A DNA stretch of 64,000 bases. It comes from Sphingomonas sp. Leaf67 (GTDB lineage Bacteria > Pseudomonadota > Alphaproteobacteria > Sphingomonadales > Sphingomonadaceae). The DNA lies in the NCBI RefSeq assembly GCF_001421965.1, contig NZ_LMLP01000012.1, forward strand, positions 268,569 through 332,568, written 5' to 3'. The translations under genes were made by a program, and so were the position numbers. The notes beneath the pieces were generated by a model, which was given only the letters and a program-made list of their open reading frames with translations, made no database searches and was not told where the DNA came from. Below, piece after piece: positions 46,766 through 56,355 of this stretch (positions within the stretch are counted from its first letter, which is position 1; each line of letters begins with the position of its first letter).

Positions 46766-46947
46766 TTGGTTCGCGCGAAGGCGCGAAGGCGCGAAGTACG
46801 CGAAGGGGTTGCGCTCTTTGCGGGCCGCTCGCGGTCGGGAGACGTTTTGTCCCTGGCATCCATGAAATGAGGCCGCTGGCGCGGGAATGGTCGTGCCGCG
46901 CGCAACCCCTCTGCGCCCTTTGCGCCTCCGCGCCTTCGCGTGAACAA
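46766..46947. repeat. Dispersed long inverted repeat, family A, copy 4
   Basis: It has ends TTGGTTCGCGCGAAGGCGCG and CGCGCCTTCGCGTGAACAA. The interior holds AGGCCGCTGGCGCGG as in copy 1. A partial extra left end (GTTGGTTTGCGCGGGGACGC) precedes it at about 46731. It fills the gap between the oxidoreductase and phzF-like genes; no gene is seen there. Confidence 0.83.
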
Positions 46948-46951
46948 TCAA

Positions 46952-47734
46952 TCAGAGCAACAGTTCGCCCTGCATCACCGTAACGCACTGCCCGCCCAGC
47001 ACCGCGCGTTCGCCGCTGAGCGTACAGGTCAGATGCCCGCCGCGGGCGCTCGCCTGATACGCCGTGAAACGATCGCGCCCCAACCGTTCGGCCCAGAAGG
47101 GCGCGAGCGCGGCATGGGCCGATCCGGTCACCGGGTCTTCGTCCACGCCCCAGGCGGGCACGAACACCCGGCTGACGATATCGGCGACGTCGCCCGGCGC
47201 GGTGACGATCGCCATCACTTCGCATGTCGCCAGCGCGGCCATATCGGGCGCACAGGCCCGAACGGCGGCGGCATCGGGCAGCAGGATGATGCTGGTCTGC
47301 TGCGCGCCGGAAACGCTGGCGAACACCTCCCCCTCGCACCGCAGCGCCGCCAGCAACGCCACATCGGGCGCCGACGCGACGCGCGTCACCGGCAGGTCGA
47401 GCATATAGCCATCGCCATCGCGCCCGACGGTCAGCACCCCGGCCTTGCGCGTGGCGAAGCGGACGGCGTCGCGGTCGCCCAGCACGACATGGCCGCTCGC
47501 CAGCGTCGCATGGCCGCACATCGCGATCTCGACGGTCGGGGTGAACCAGCGAAGCTCGTAATCGGCGTCGCCGTCCGAGGGCACGACGAACGCCGTTTCC
47601 GACAGATTATGCTCCAGCGCGATCGACTGAAGCAGCACATCGTCGGGCCATGCGTCGAGCAGCATCACCGCCGCCGGATTGCCCGAGAACGGCCGATCGG
47701 TGAAGGCGTCGACGACGGTGAACGGCATCGCCAT
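46952..47734 (-). CDS. PhzF family isomerase/epimerase-like protein
   Basis: This 260-residue protein has the PhzF two-lobed fold signatures: VVDAFTDRPFSGNPAAVMLLD, LSETAFV with the catalytic Glu, LRWFTPTVEIAMCGHATLAS and DEDPVTGSAHAALAPFW. PhzF itself isomerises a phenazine precursor, but most chromosomal members, including this one, lack phenazine genes nearby and have unknown substrates. The start overlaps the stop of the CDF transporter gene by one base (TGATG), so it is third in a pdxH-CDF-phzF-like run. Confidence 0.88.
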   Translation of the reverse strand: MAMPFTVVDAFTDRPFSGNPAAVMLLDAWPDDVLLQSIALEHNLSETAFVVPSDGDADYELRWFTPTVEIAMCGHATLASGHVVLGDRDAVRFATRKAGVLTVGRDGDGYMLDLPVTRVASAPDVALLAALRCEGEVFASVSGAQQTSIILLPDAAAVRACAPDMAALATCEVMAIVTAPGDVADIVSRVFVPAWGVDEDPVTGSAHAALAPFWAERLGRDRFTAYQASARGGHLTCTLSGERAVLGGQCVTVMQGELLL

Positions 47735-48690
47735 CAGTAACTTCCCACGCGCTTGCCGAACCAGTGCGGGGTCACATCGGCCTCGACCAGCGGGTTGTCG
47801 GTATCGACATGGCCTTCGGGATCGAGATGGATCAGCACTTCCACCTTGGGGAAGGCGCTGCGCAGCGCGCGCTCGACGCCCTCTACCACGTCGTGCGCGT
47901 CGGCGACGGTCATGTCGCGCGCGACCTCCATATGGAATTGCGCGAAATCATGGCTGCCAGAGCGGCGCGTGCGGAAATCGTGGATGCCGCGCAGCCCTTC
48001 CTGCCGGGCGGCAACGTCGAGGAACGCGCGGCGTTCGTCCTCCGGCCACTCCTTGTCCATCAACTGGTCGATTGCCTGACTCGACGCCTGAAACGCACCC
48101 CAGCCGAGCCAGAGCGCGATCAGGATACCCATTACCGGGTCGGCACCACGCACTGCGAAGATCTGGTCGAGAACCATTGCGACAATGACGGCGAGGTTGA
48201 GCAACAGGTCGCTTTGATAATGGACGTTATCGGCACGGATCGCGACCGAACCGGTACGGTCGATGATCGACTTCTGATAGGCAAGCAACGCGAAGGTCGC
48301 GACCATCGCGATCACCGACACGCCGATACCGAATTCGACGTCCTGCGTTTCGCCGGGCGCACCGAACGCGGCGATGGCGCGCCACGCGATTCCCGCAGCC
48401 GAGGCGGTGATGAGCATGACCTGAAACAACGCCGCCAGCGCCTCCGCCTTGCCATGGCCGAAGCGGTGGTCGTGATCGGCAGGCGTTGCGGCAAGGCGCA
48501 CGCCGTACAGCGTCACCAGCGACGCCAGCAGGTCGAGCGCGGTGTCGGCAAGGCTGCCGAGCATCGCCACCGATCCGGTATGCCACGCCGCAAAGCCCTT
48601 CAGACCCAGCAGGAACATCGCCATCGTCACCGACGCAATGGCGGCGCGGGTGGCGAGCGGGATCACCCGCTTGCGTTCGGTCTCGGTCAC
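47734..48690 (-). CDS. Cation diffusion facilitator (FieF/CzcD type)
   Basis: This 318-residue inner-membrane metal/proton antiporter has about six membrane segments and a cytosolic C-terminal domain. Metal-site motifs are LADTALDLLASLV (Asp pair in segment II), ADHDHRFGHGKAEALAA and SIIDRTGSVAIRADNVHYQSD (segment V His/Asp). This pattern suggests zinc or iron export, as in FieF. The start is GTG overlapping the pdxH stop (GTGA). It probably detoxifies excess divalent metal. Coupling to pdxH is curious and may be only organisational. Confidence 0.9.
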   Translation of the reverse strand: MTETERKRVIPLATRAAIASVTMAMFLLGLKGFAAWHTGSVAMLGSLADTALDLLASLVTLYGVRLAATPADHDHRFGHGKAEALAALFQVMLITASAAGIAWRAIAAFGAPGETQDVEFGIGVSVIAMVATFALLAYQKSIIDRTGSVAIRADNVHYQSDLLLNLAVIVAMVLDQIFAVRGADPVMGILIALWLGWGAFQASSQAIDQLMDKEWPEDERRAFLDVAARQEGLRGIHDFRTRRSGSHDFAQFHMEVARDMTVADAHDVVEGVERALRSAFPKVEVLIHLDPEGHVDTDNPLVEADVTPHWFGKRVGSY

Positions 48691-49262
48691 GGGAACAGCA
48701 ATCCTTCGCTCCAGCCGCCTTCGACTGCGGTGAAGACGCGGCGTTCGTGCAGCCGGTGGGCGCGGTCCTGCCAGAACTCGATCGATACCGGCGTCACGCG
48801 GTAGCCGCCCCAGAAGGGCGGGCGGGGCACGTCCTGTCCCTCGAACCGATCCGACATTTCGGCAAAGCGCGCTTCGAACGTTTCCCGGTCGGCGAGCGGA
48901 CGCGACTGGTCCGATGCCCATGCCCCCAACTGCGAATCGCGACCGCGCGATGCGAAATAGGCATCCGATTCAGCGTCGGTTGCCAGCGTCACCGGCCCCT
49001 CGATCCGGATCTGCCGCCGCAGGGATTTCCAGTGGAACAGCAGGGCGGCGTTGGGATTGGCGGTCAGGTCGGCGGCCTTGCGCCCCTCGCGATTGGTGTA
49101 GAACACGAAGCCGTCGGGGCCATGGCCCTTCAACAGCACCATCCGTACCGACGGGCGTCCGGCGGCATCGGCGGTGGCGAGTGCCATCGCATTGGGATCG
49201 TTGGGCTCGCTGGCCTTGGCTTCAGCGAACCACTGATCGAACAGGGCAAAGGGATCGGTCAT
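48687..49262 (-). CDS. pdxH: Pyridoxamine/pyridoxine 5'-phosphate oxidase
   Basis: PdxH is an FMN enzyme making pyridoxal 5'-phosphate, the last salvage/synthesis step of vitamin B6. From MTDPFALFDQWFAEA it is 191 residues. Motifs include NAMALATADAAGRPSVRMVLLKG, GFVFYTNREGRKAADL, ASRGRDSQLGAWASDQS and the C-terminal FWGGYRVTPVSIEFWQ with HERRVF. The frame stays open upstream, but the chosen ATG fits the family. It heads the pdxH-CDF-phzF-like run and diverges from ku across a 116-base spacer. Confidence 0.95.
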   Translation of the reverse strand: MTDPFALFDQWFAEAKASEPNDPNAMALATADAAGRPSVRMVLLKGHGPDGFVFYTNREGRKAADLTANPNAALLFHWKSLRRQIRIEGPVTLATDAESDAYFASRGRDSQLGAWASDQSRPLADRETFEARFAEMSDRFEGQDVPRPPFWGGYRVTPVSIEFWQDRAHRLHERRVFTAVEGGWSEGLLFP

Positions 49263-49378
49263 ATCCCGGCACATACGCATTTTCGTCAGCAATTTCACCC
49301 CGGCGCATTCCGCACATGCGGAACGAGTCTTTCCCCTGCGGATTGAATCGGTTGAGCAACGATTTCGGGAATTCCGGC

Positions 49379-50278
49379 ATGGCGGCACGCGCATATTGGC
49401 AGGGGCAGATCCGCCTTGCCCTCGTATCGATCCCGGTCGAAATCTACAGCGCGACCAAATCGGGCGCGAGCATCAGCTTTCGCCAGATTCACGAACCCAG
49501 CGGCAAGCCGATCCATTACGAGAAATCGGTAACCGGCATCGGCCCGGTCGATCCGGACGAAATCATGAAGGGGTACCAGATTGAAAAGGGCGAATATGTC
49601 CTGCTCGATCAGGAGGAGATCGACGCCGTCAAGCTGGAGTCGAAGAAGACGCTGGAACTGACCCAGTTCGTCGACGCGCATGAGATCGACGTGATCTATT
49701 ACGAAAAGCCCTATTTCGTGGTGCCTGCCGACGATCTGGCCGAAGAGGCGTTCATCGTGCTGCGCGAGGCGCTGAAGCGCACGAGGAAGGTCGGGCTGGG
49801 CCAGTTGGCGCTGCGAGGGCGCGAATATGTCGTCAGCCTGAAACCCTGTGGGCGCGGCATGGTGCTGGAAACGTTGCGCTATGCCGACGAGGTCAACCGC
49901 GCGCAGGGCTATTTTCGCGACATTCCGGATGCCAAGCCCGACGACGACCTGCTCGATCTTGCCGAGACGCTGATCGCGAAAAAGACCGCGAAATTCGATC
50001 CGCAGGAGTTTCACGACCGCTATGTCGACGCGCTGAAGGATCTGGTCGAACGCAAGGTGAAGGCGAAGGGCCGCAAGATCGTCGACACCACCGAGGAGGA
50101 GCGGCCGAGCGGCGGTAATGTCGTCGACCTGATGGCCGCCCTCAAGAAGTCGCTCGAAAAGGGAGGCGCGGCGAAGGCGGGTGACGACAAGCCCGCGCCC
50201 AAGAAGCGTGCGGCACCGAAGGCCAAGCCGGCTGCGAAAACCACCGCGCGCAAGCCGGCGGCCGCCAAGCGCGCCTGA
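49379..50278 (+). CDS. ku: Ku protein, DNA end-binding for non-homologous end joining
   Basis: Bacterial Ku forms a homodimeric ring on broken DNA ends and recruits LigD. The 299-residue protein has the Ku core (ARAYWQGQIRLALVSIPVEIY; ASISFRQIHEPSGKPI; VDAHEIDVIYYEKPYF). It ends in a lysine- and alanine-rich tail of ~40 residues (PAPKKRAAPKAKPAAK) that should bind DNA nonspecifically and aid bridging. The gene is directly followed by ligD (start one base after the stop), so the two-gene NHEJ module is intact. It diverges from pdxH. Confidence 0.95.
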   Translation: MAARAYWQGQIRLALVSIPVEIYSATKSGASISFRQIHEPSGKPIHYEKSVTGIGPVDPDEIMKGYQIEKGEYVLLDQEEIDAVKLESKKTLELTQFVDAHEIDVIYYEKPYFVVPADDLAEEAFIVLREALKRTRKVGLGQLALRGREYVVSLKPCGRGMVLETLRYADEVNRAQGYFRDIPDAKPDDDLLDLAETLIAKKTAKFDPQEFHDRYVDALKDLVERKVKAKGRKIVDTTEEERPSGGNVVDLMAALKKSLEKGGAAKAGDDKPAPKKRAAPKAKPAAKTTARKPAAAKRA

Positions 50279-50279
50279 C

Positions 50280-52691
50280 ATGGCGGCGAAACCGGACCCG
50301 CTGGCAAGGTATAACGCGAAGCGCGATTTCGCGCGCACTGCCGAACCAGCCGGGACGCTGGCCACGGGCAAGGGCAATCGCTTCATCGTCCAGAAGCACG
50401 ACGCGACCCGGCTGCATTATGATTTCCGGCTGGAGATCGATGGGGTGCTCAAAAGCTGGGCGGTGACGCGCGGCCCCAGCATCGATCCCGACCAGAAGCG
50501 GCTGGCGGTCCGGACCGAGGATCATCCGCTATCCTATGCCGACTTCGAAGGGGTGATCCCGGCGGGCGAATATGGCGGTGGCACGGTGATGCTGTGGGAT
50601 ACCGGCACCTGGTCGCCGATCGCCGGCAAATCGGCGAAGGATCTGGACGAGGGCCATCTCCACTTCGTGCTCGCGGGGAAGCGGATGCGCGGCGAATGGT
50701 TGCTGGTCCGGCTGAAGCCGCGCGGCAACGAAAAGCGCGAGAACTGGCTGTTGCGCAAGGTCGCCGACCCGCACGCGGGGGGCACCGACCTGCTGACCGA
50801 TACGCTGTTGACCAGCGTCAAGACCGGGCGGACGATGGAGGAGATCACCGCCGGCAAGCCGTCGGTGAAGCCGACGAGGCGGGGAAAGGGAAAGGTTGCG
50901 CGGCCCGCCTTCGCCGATCCGCAACTGGCGACGTTGGTCGATAGCGTGCCGACGGGCAGCAACTGGCTGCACGAGGTCAAATATGACGGCTATCGCATCC
51001 TGATCGCGACCGGCGGCGACGGACCGCGCCTTTATACGCGGACCGGGCTGGACTGGACGAGCAGGTTCCCGGACGTCGCCGAGGCCGCGCGGAGCCTGCC
51101 GCCGGGGCTGTTGCTCGATGGCGAGGTCGTGGCGCTTCGCGACGGCAAACCCGATTTCTCGACGTTGCAGGCAGCGATCAAAGACGGCGGCGGCATGCGC
51201 TGTTTCCTGTTCGACCTGCTGCATGATGCCGGCGGCGACCGGCGCGACGAACCGCTGGTCCGGCGCAAGGAACGGTTACGGGGGGTGCTGGCCGATGCCG
51301 ATCCCCGGCTGGCCTATTCCGACCATGTCACCGGATCGGGCGAGCAACTGTTCGCGGCGATGTGCCGGGAGGGCTTTGAAGGGATCGTGTCGAAACAGGC
51401 CGACGCCCCCTATCGCGGCACCCGGACCAAGGGGTGGGTGAAGGTCAAATGTACCCACCGGCAGGAGTTCATCCTTGTCGGCTGGGTGCCGAGCGAGGCA
51501 CGCGGCCGGCCGTTCAAGTCGCTGTTGCTGGCGGTGCAGGGCGAGGATGGCTTGCGCTATGCCGGCCGGGTCGGAACCGGGTTCGATGCCGCGACGATGG
51601 CGCAACTGCGCGATGCGCTGGCGCCGCTGGAGCGCAAGACCCCGCCGCTCGATCTGCCCGCCGCCGTCCGGCGGGGGGCGCGGTTCGTGACGCCGACGCT
51701 GGTCGCCGAGGTCGCCTTTGCCGAATTCACCGCCGACGACATCGTCCGTCATGCCAGCTTTCTAGGCCTGCGCGGCGACAAGGCAGCCAAGGATGTCGTG
51801 CGCGAGACGCCGGCACCGGTCGAACGGGCATCGAAGGCGCGCATCACCAGCGCCGGCCGGGTGATCTTTCCCGGCGATCGGCTGACCAAGGGCGATCTGG
51901 CCGACTATGTCGAGGCGGTCGCGCCGCTGTTGCTGCCATGGGCGGCGAACCGGCCGATCAGTCTGGTGCGCTGTCCGCAGGGGCGGGCCAAGGCGTGTTT
52001 CTTCCAGAAGCATGATGCCGGCAGCTTCGGTGATGCGGTCTTGTCGGTCGAGATCGCGGAGAAGGATGGCGGGCGCGAGCCCTATCTGTTCGTGCGCGAC
52101 GCCGCGGGACTGCTGGCGTGCGTCCAGATGGGAACGATCGAGTTTCACGGTTGGGGTGCAGGGGTCGAGGATGTCGAACGGCCCGACCGGATGGTGTTCG
52201 ACCTCGATCCCGATGAGAGCCTCGATTTCGGCGATGTGAAGCGCGCCGCGCACGACCTGCACCGCCATCTCGCCGACCTCGGACTGGCGAGCTTCGCGAT
52301 GCTGTCGGGGGGGAAGGGGGTTCATGTCGTCGTGCCGCTGACCCCCGATGCGCAGTGGCCGGCGGTCAAGGATTTTGCCGATCGCTTCGCCCGCGCGCTG
52401 GCGCAGGCCGAACCCGACCGCTTCGTGGCGACGATGGCGAAGGCGAAGCGGAAGGGGCGCATCTTCATCGACTGGCTGCGCAACCAGCGCGGCAGCACCG
52501 CCGTGCTCCCCTATTCGGCGCGGGCGCGGGCCGGTGCGCCGGTGGCGGCCCCGGTCGCATGGCGGGAGCTCGACGATATCGACAGCCCGGCGCGCTGGAC
52601 GATCCGCGACGCCGGGGAATTGCTGAAGCGTGCCGACAGCCGGCTTTTGGCCGGCTGGGGTGTCGCCGATCAGGTGTTGCCCGATCGGTGA
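50280..52691 (+). CDS. ligD: ATP-dependent DNA ligase LigD (phosphoesterase-ligase-polymerase)
   Basis: LigD processes and seals ends held by Ku. The 803 residues give the order: 3'-phosphoesterase domain (about 1-170, FIVQKHDATRLHYDFRLEID with metal-binding His/Asp), ATP-dependent ligase (about 215-500, catalytic Lys234 in HEVKYDGYRI, and GFEGIVSKQ), and a primase-type polymerase (about 520-803, metal-binding Asp pair in MVFDLDPDESL, and GGKGVHVVVPL). This PE-LIG-POL order is the common one outside mycobacteria. All three active sites appear intact. It starts one base after the ku stop and ends one base before the convergent galE stop. Confidence 0.95.
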   Translation: MAAKPDPLARYNAKRDFARTAEPAGTLATGKGNRFIVQKHDATRLHYDFRLEIDGVLKSWAVTRGPSIDPDQKRLAVRTEDHPLSYADFEGVIPAGEYGGGTVMLWDTGTWSPIAGKSAKDLDEGHLHFVLAGKRMRGEWLLVRLKPRGNEKRENWLLRKVADPHAGGTDLLTDTLLTSVKTGRTMEEITAGKPSVKPTRRGKGKVARPAFADPQLATLVDSVPTGSNWLHEVKYDGYRILIATGGDGPRLYTRTGLDWTSRFPDVAEAARSLPPGLLLDGEVVALRDGKPDFSTLQAAIKDGGGMRCFLFDLLHDAGGDRRDEPLVRRKERLRGVLADADPRLAYSDHVTGSGEQLFAAMCREGFEGIVSKQADAPYRGTRTKGWVKVKCTHRQEFILVGWVPSEARGRPFKSLLLAVQGEDGLRYAGRVGTGFDAATMAQLRDALAPLERKTPPLDLPAAVRRGARFVTPTLVAEVAFAEFTADDIVRHASFLGLRGDKAAKDVVRETPAPVERASKARITSAGRVIFPGDRLTKGDLADYVEAVAPLLLPWAANRPISLVRCPQGRAKACFFQKHDAGSFGDAVLSVEIAEKDGGREPYLFVRDAAGLLACVQMGTIEFHGWGAGVEDVERPDRMVFDLDPDESLDFGDVKRAAHDLHRHLADLGLASFAMLSGGKGVHVVVPLTPDAQWPAVKDFADRFARALAQAEPDRFVATMAKAKRKGRIFIDWLRNQRGSTAVLPYSARARAGAPVAAPVAWRELDDIDSPARWTIRDAGELLKRADSRLLAGWGVADQVLPDR

Positions 52692-53693
52692 TTACTGCGC
52701 GTTGCGCTCCGCTAATGCGCGTTCCCATCCCAACGCGTCGCGGACGATCTGGTCGAGATCGGCATGTTGCGGCCGCCACGGCAGCGTCGACAGGATCGTG
52801 CTGTTGTCGGCGACCAGCGCGTCGGGATCGCCGGCGCGGCGACCCTCCAGCCGGCGGTCGATGGTCAGGTTGGTGACCCGGTCGACGGCGTCGAGCACTT
52901 CGAGCACCGAATAGCCGCGGCCATAGCCGGCGTTCATCGTGTGGTTGCTGGTCGGATCGGCCATCAGCAGGTCGAGCGCATGAACATGCGCGTCGGCCAG
53001 ATCGCTGACATGGATATAGTCGCGCACGCCGGTGCCGTCGGGCGTGGCGAAATCGGTGCCATAGACGCCGACATGGCTACGCTTGCCGATCGCCGCCTCG
53101 ACCGCGACCTTGATGAGGTGGGTGGCGCCGGCCGTCGACTGGCCCGAGCGGCCCTTGGGATCGGCACCGGCGACGTTGAAATAACGGAGCGCGGCATAGT
53201 TGATCGGATGCGCGGCGGCGACGTCGGCCAGCATGATCTCGGTCATCAGCTTCGACATGCCGTACGGATTGATCGGCTGTTTCGGGCTGTCCTCGCGCAC
53301 CGGCACGACGTCCGGGATGCCGTAGGTCGCGGCGGTCGAGGAGAAGATGAAGTGCTTCACCCCCTCGGCAACCGCGCTTTCGATCAGGCTGCGCGAGGCG
53401 GCGGTGTTGTTGCGATAATATTTAAGCGGGTTCTCGACCGATTCGGGCACCACCACCGATCCGGCGAAGTGCAGGATCGCATGGACCTTGTGCTCGCGAA
53501 GCGCGGCGCGGACGGCATTGTCGTCGGAAATATCGGCGACGACCAGCGCGGCACGCGAATCGACGGCCCAGTCGAAGCCGGTGACCAGATTGTCGACGAC
53601 GACGACGTCATGCCCCGCATCGAGCAGCGCCAGCACCGCATGGCTGCCGATATATCCCGCCCCGCCCGTAACCAGAACCTTGCCGTCGCTCAT
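52692..53693 (-). CDS. galE: UDP-glucose 4-epimerase
   Basis: GalE interconverts UDP-glucose and UDP-galactose with bound NAD+, supplying galactosyl units for surface polysaccharide. The 333-residue protein has the Rossmann motif VLVTGGAGYIGSHAVLALLDAG, catalytic Ser/Thr in FSSTAATYG and the Tyr-x3-Lys pair in YGMSKLMTEI. DYIHVSDLADAHVHAL and YNAG-like NAGYGRGYSVLEV follow. It converges exactly on ligD, with the two stop codons adjacent, leaving no room for a separate terminator. Confidence 0.93.
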   Translation of the reverse strand: MSDGKVLVTGGAGYIGSHAVLALLDAGHDVVVVDNLVTGFDWAVDSRAALVVADISDDNAVRAALREHKVHAILHFAGSVVVPESVENPLKYYRNNTAASRSLIESAVAEGVKHFIFSSTAATYGIPDVVPVREDSPKQPINPYGMSKLMTEIMLADVAAAHPINYAALRYFNVAGADPKGRSGQSTAGATHLIKVAVEAAIGKRSHVGVYGTDFATPDGTGVRDYIHVSDLADAHVHALDLLMADPTSNHTMNAGYGRGYSVLEVLDAVDRVTNLTIDRRLEGRRAGDPDALVADNSTILSTLPWRPQHADLDQIVRDALGWERALAERNAQ

Positions 53694-53758
53694 CTTGTCT
53701 GTCCCCGATTGTACCGCCGCAGCGCGCGCCTATCTCCCTGACAGAAGGAGATTACGCA

Positions 53759-54301
53759 ATGGCTACCGAACAGGCGATATTCGCCGGCGGATGTTTTTGG
53801 TGCACCGAAGCGGTGTTTCGCGATGTGATCGGCGTCGAACAGGTCGAAAGCGGCTATATCGGCGGCACGATCGAACATCCGACGTACAAACAGGTCTGTG
53901 GCGGGAATACCGGCCATGCCGAGGCGATCCGGGTTACCTATGATCCGGCGGTGATCGGCTATGACGACATGCTCGACATCTTCTTTGCGACGCATGATCC
54001 GACGCAACTGAACCGGCAGGGCAACGACGTCGGCACCCAGTATCGCTCGGCGATCTTCCCGATGTCGCCCGAACAGGAAGCGGCGGCGCGCGCCGGGATC
54101 GAACGGGCGGGCGAAGGACGCGGCAAGATCGTGACCACGATCGAACCGCTGTCGACCTGGTATCCGGCCGAGGACTATCATCAGGAATATTGGGACGGTG
54201 AGGGACAGCGTAATCCCTATTGCCTGGCGATCATTCCGCCCAAGCTGCAAAAGCTGCGCAAGAGCTTCGCGGCGCGGACGCGGAGTGCCGAAACCGCCTG
54301 A
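53759..54301 (+). CDS. msrA: Peptide methionine-S-sulfoxide reductase MsrA
   Basis: MsrA repairs methionine S-sulfoxide in proteins using a catalytic cysteine recycled by thioredoxin. The 180-residue length is typical. The active site is IFAGGCFWCTEAVF, with the nucleophilic Cys in GCFWC, and GGNTGHAEAIRVTYDP and DVGTQYRSAIF follow. There is no MsrB domain and no signal peptide, so it is a cytosolic single-function enzyme. AGAAGGAG is the ribosome site. It diverges from galE. Confidence 0.96.
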   Translation: MATEQAIFAGGCFWCTEAVFRDVIGVEQVESGYIGGTIEHPTYKQVCGGNTGHAEAIRVTYDPAVIGYDDMLDIFFATHDPTQLNRQGNDVGTQYRSAIFPMSPEQEAAARAGIERAGEGRGKIVTTIEPLSTWYPAEDYHQEYWDGEGQRNPYCLAIIPPKLQKLRKSFAARTRSAETA

Positions 54302-54447
54302 TCGGGACGAGATACTACCGGGACCGATGTGATTTCGGTCGACCGGCGAAGGTCTGTAAGGTGCAAGGGCCGTGCCAACCATGGTGCGGCCCTTGTGCTG
54401 TCTACGGAGAATCGCTATTCAGAACATGGCCTTGGGGGGCAGAGGAC

Positions 54448-56268
54448 ATGGGGGCGAATGATGACCCTGCGGCGGCGGAACGGCTGGCGGCGATACGCGA
54501 CTATCGTTTGATACAGTTGACCGGCGATGCGGCGCAGGACGATCTCGTACGGCTGGCGGCACAGATATGTGCGGCGCCGGTGGCGCTCGTCACGATCATC
54601 GATGCTGGTTGGCAATGGTTTTCGGCACGGGTCGGCACCGATGCGCCGGGCACGTCGCTCGACGATGCGATCTGTATTCATGCGCTGGATGCCGACGACA
54701 TGCTGGTCATTCCCGACCTGTCGATCGATGCGCGGACGCGCGATAGCGGGATCGTTACGGCCGGCCCCAAAGTCCGCTTCTATGCCGGGGTGCCGTTGCG
54801 TCTGAACGGCGTGGCGACGGGGACGCTGTGCGTCCTCGATGTCGTTCCCCGGCCGGAAGGGTTGACCGACATCCAGCGCGAAATGATGCGCAGCCTGGCG
54901 CGACAGGTGGTAGCAATGCTGGAAATGCGGCGGTTGCTGGCCGAACGCGACGTTACCCTGGCGCGGATCGCCGATGCCGAAACGGCGCTGAGCGGTAACG
55001 AGCAACGCTGGCAGGGCCTGTTCCAGAATCTCGGCGACGGTTTTGCGCTGGGCAAGGCGTTGCGTGACGACGATGGTCGCGTCGTCGACTGGCAGTTTTT
55101 CGACGCCAATCCAGCGTGGTATGCACTATGGGGGATCGATCGCGCGACGATGTTGTCGAGGACCGGACGTATGTTGGACGCGGCTGCCCCGGGAAGCTGG
55201 GCGGACGATCTGCACGGATTGCTGCGCGACGGGACGCCGGTCGGGTTCGTCCATCATATCCCGACGCTGCGCCGCTGGTTTCGCGGACATTGTTTCCGCA
55301 TCGACAGCGAACGGTTCGGTGCGATCCTGCAGGATATTACCAACGAACGCGGGGCCGAAGGGCGACAGAGCGTCCTGATCGAACTCGGTGACGTGTTGCG
55401 CGACTGCCATGATGCCGCCGCCGTGGCGCAGGTTGCATCGGCGTTGGTCGGGGAGGCGGTGGTCGTGCGCGACGTACAGACCGATTCGCGCACGCTCCAT
55501 CGGGCCGATGGCCTGCTGGCGATGTCGGTCGCCGCCTTCGTGATCGTCCCCGTGCGTCGGGACGGACGCATCGTTTCGGCCTTCGTGGTCCATGATCCGG
55601 CACCGCGGCACTGGCGAGCCGAGGAAATCGTGTTCCTGCGCAAGGTCGCTGACCGTGTCGAGGTCGGCATGGCGCAGGTTGAATCCGAAGTGCAGCGGAA
55701 CCTGTTGATCCAGGAACTGGCGCATCGGTTGAAGAACACGCTGTCGATGGTGCAGGCGATCGCGTCGCAGACGTTGCGCGGGACGATCGCGCGCGAGCCA
55801 CTCGACGCGTTCGAGCGGCGCTTGCAGGCATTGGGCGTTGCCCATGACGTGCTGGTCGAACGGAACTGGGTCGGTGCCGATATGCATGCGACGGTACGGC
55901 AGGTGCTTGCCGTCTTCGGCTGCGACGATCGCATCGCCCTGTCGGGTCCCGACGTCGCGCTCGGCGCACGGGCCGCGCTGTCGCTGGCGCTGATGCTACA
56001 CGAACTGGGGACCAATGCGGTCAAGTACGGGGCGTTGTCGGCAGGTGCCGGACGCGTCTCGATCGAGTGGATCGTGGAGGACGGCGTACTGTGCTTTATC
56101 TGGCGCGAACGTGGTGGCCCTCCGGTCCGGACGCCTACCCGCCGTGGTTTCGGGTCTAAATTGTTGCGGCTGGGGCTGACCGGCAACGGCGACAGCGAGA
56201 CGTGTTTCGAACCGGACGGGGTCGTGGTGACGATGCGCGCTGCGGTATCGGAGTTGACCGGGGGCTGA
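54448..56268 (+). CDS. HWE-family sensor histidine kinase with GAF and PAS-like domains
   Basis: This soluble 606-residue kinase has an N-terminal GAF domain (about 25-170, VALVTIIDAGWQWFSARVG; DLSIDARTRD; FYAGVPLRLNGVATGTLCVLD in outline) and a PAS-like domain (about 185-300). A second sensor region follows, then an HWE-type kinase with His426 in LIQELAHRLKNTLSMVQAIA, N-box LALMLHELGTNAVKYGAL, and IWRERGGPPV. HWE kinases are common in alphaproteobacteria, some acting in light or general-stress signalling. The start ATG has AGAGG upstream. No response regulator is adjacent, so the output path is unknown. Confidence 0.88.
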   Translation: MGANDDPAAAERLAAIRDYRLIQLTGDAAQDDLVRLAAQICAAPVALVTIIDAGWQWFSARVGTDAPGTSLDDAICIHALDADDMLVIPDLSIDARTRDSGIVTAGPKVRFYAGVPLRLNGVATGTLCVLDVVPRPEGLTDIQREMMRSLARQVVAMLEMRRLLAERDVTLARIADAETALSGNEQRWQGLFQNLGDGFALGKALRDDDGRVVDWQFFDANPAWYALWGIDRATMLSRTGRMLDAAAPGSWADDLHGLLRDGTPVGFVHHIPTLRRWFRGHCFRIDSERFGAILQDITNERGAEGRQSVLIELGDVLRDCHDAAAVAQVASALVGEAVVVRDVQTDSRTLHRADGLLAMSVAAFVIVPVRRDGRIVSAFVVHDPAPRHWRAEEIVFLRKVADRVEVGMAQVESEVQRNLLIQELAHRLKNTLSMVQAIASQTLRGTIAREPLDAFERRLQALGVAHDVLVERNWVGADMHATVRQVLAVFGCDDRIALSGPDVALGARAALSLALMLHELGTNAVKYGALSAGAGRVSIEWIVEDGVLCFIWRERGGPPVRTPTRRGFGSKLLRLGLTGNGDSETCFEPDGVVVTMRAAVSELTGG

Positions 56269-56355
56269 AGGCCGCTGGTGCTGCGGAACGCGTTTTTGGC
56301 GTAGCAGCAAACAGTCCCTCGGCTACGAACAAGAGATACCCGGTCTTCGAAAACC

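Noticed and set aside
45604..46947. Longer version of the LLM oxidoreductase extending through the family A repeat
   Set aside because: The extra N-terminal ~95 residues are translated repeat DNA, and the family start [12 protein letters not shown] lies well inside. The shorter start was used.
49320..49342. GGAAC-N18-TT before ku as a general-stress (EcfG/RpoE2) promoter
   Set aside because: The -35 matches but the -10 (GATT rather than CGTT) is weak. It is too short a motif to claim without expression data.
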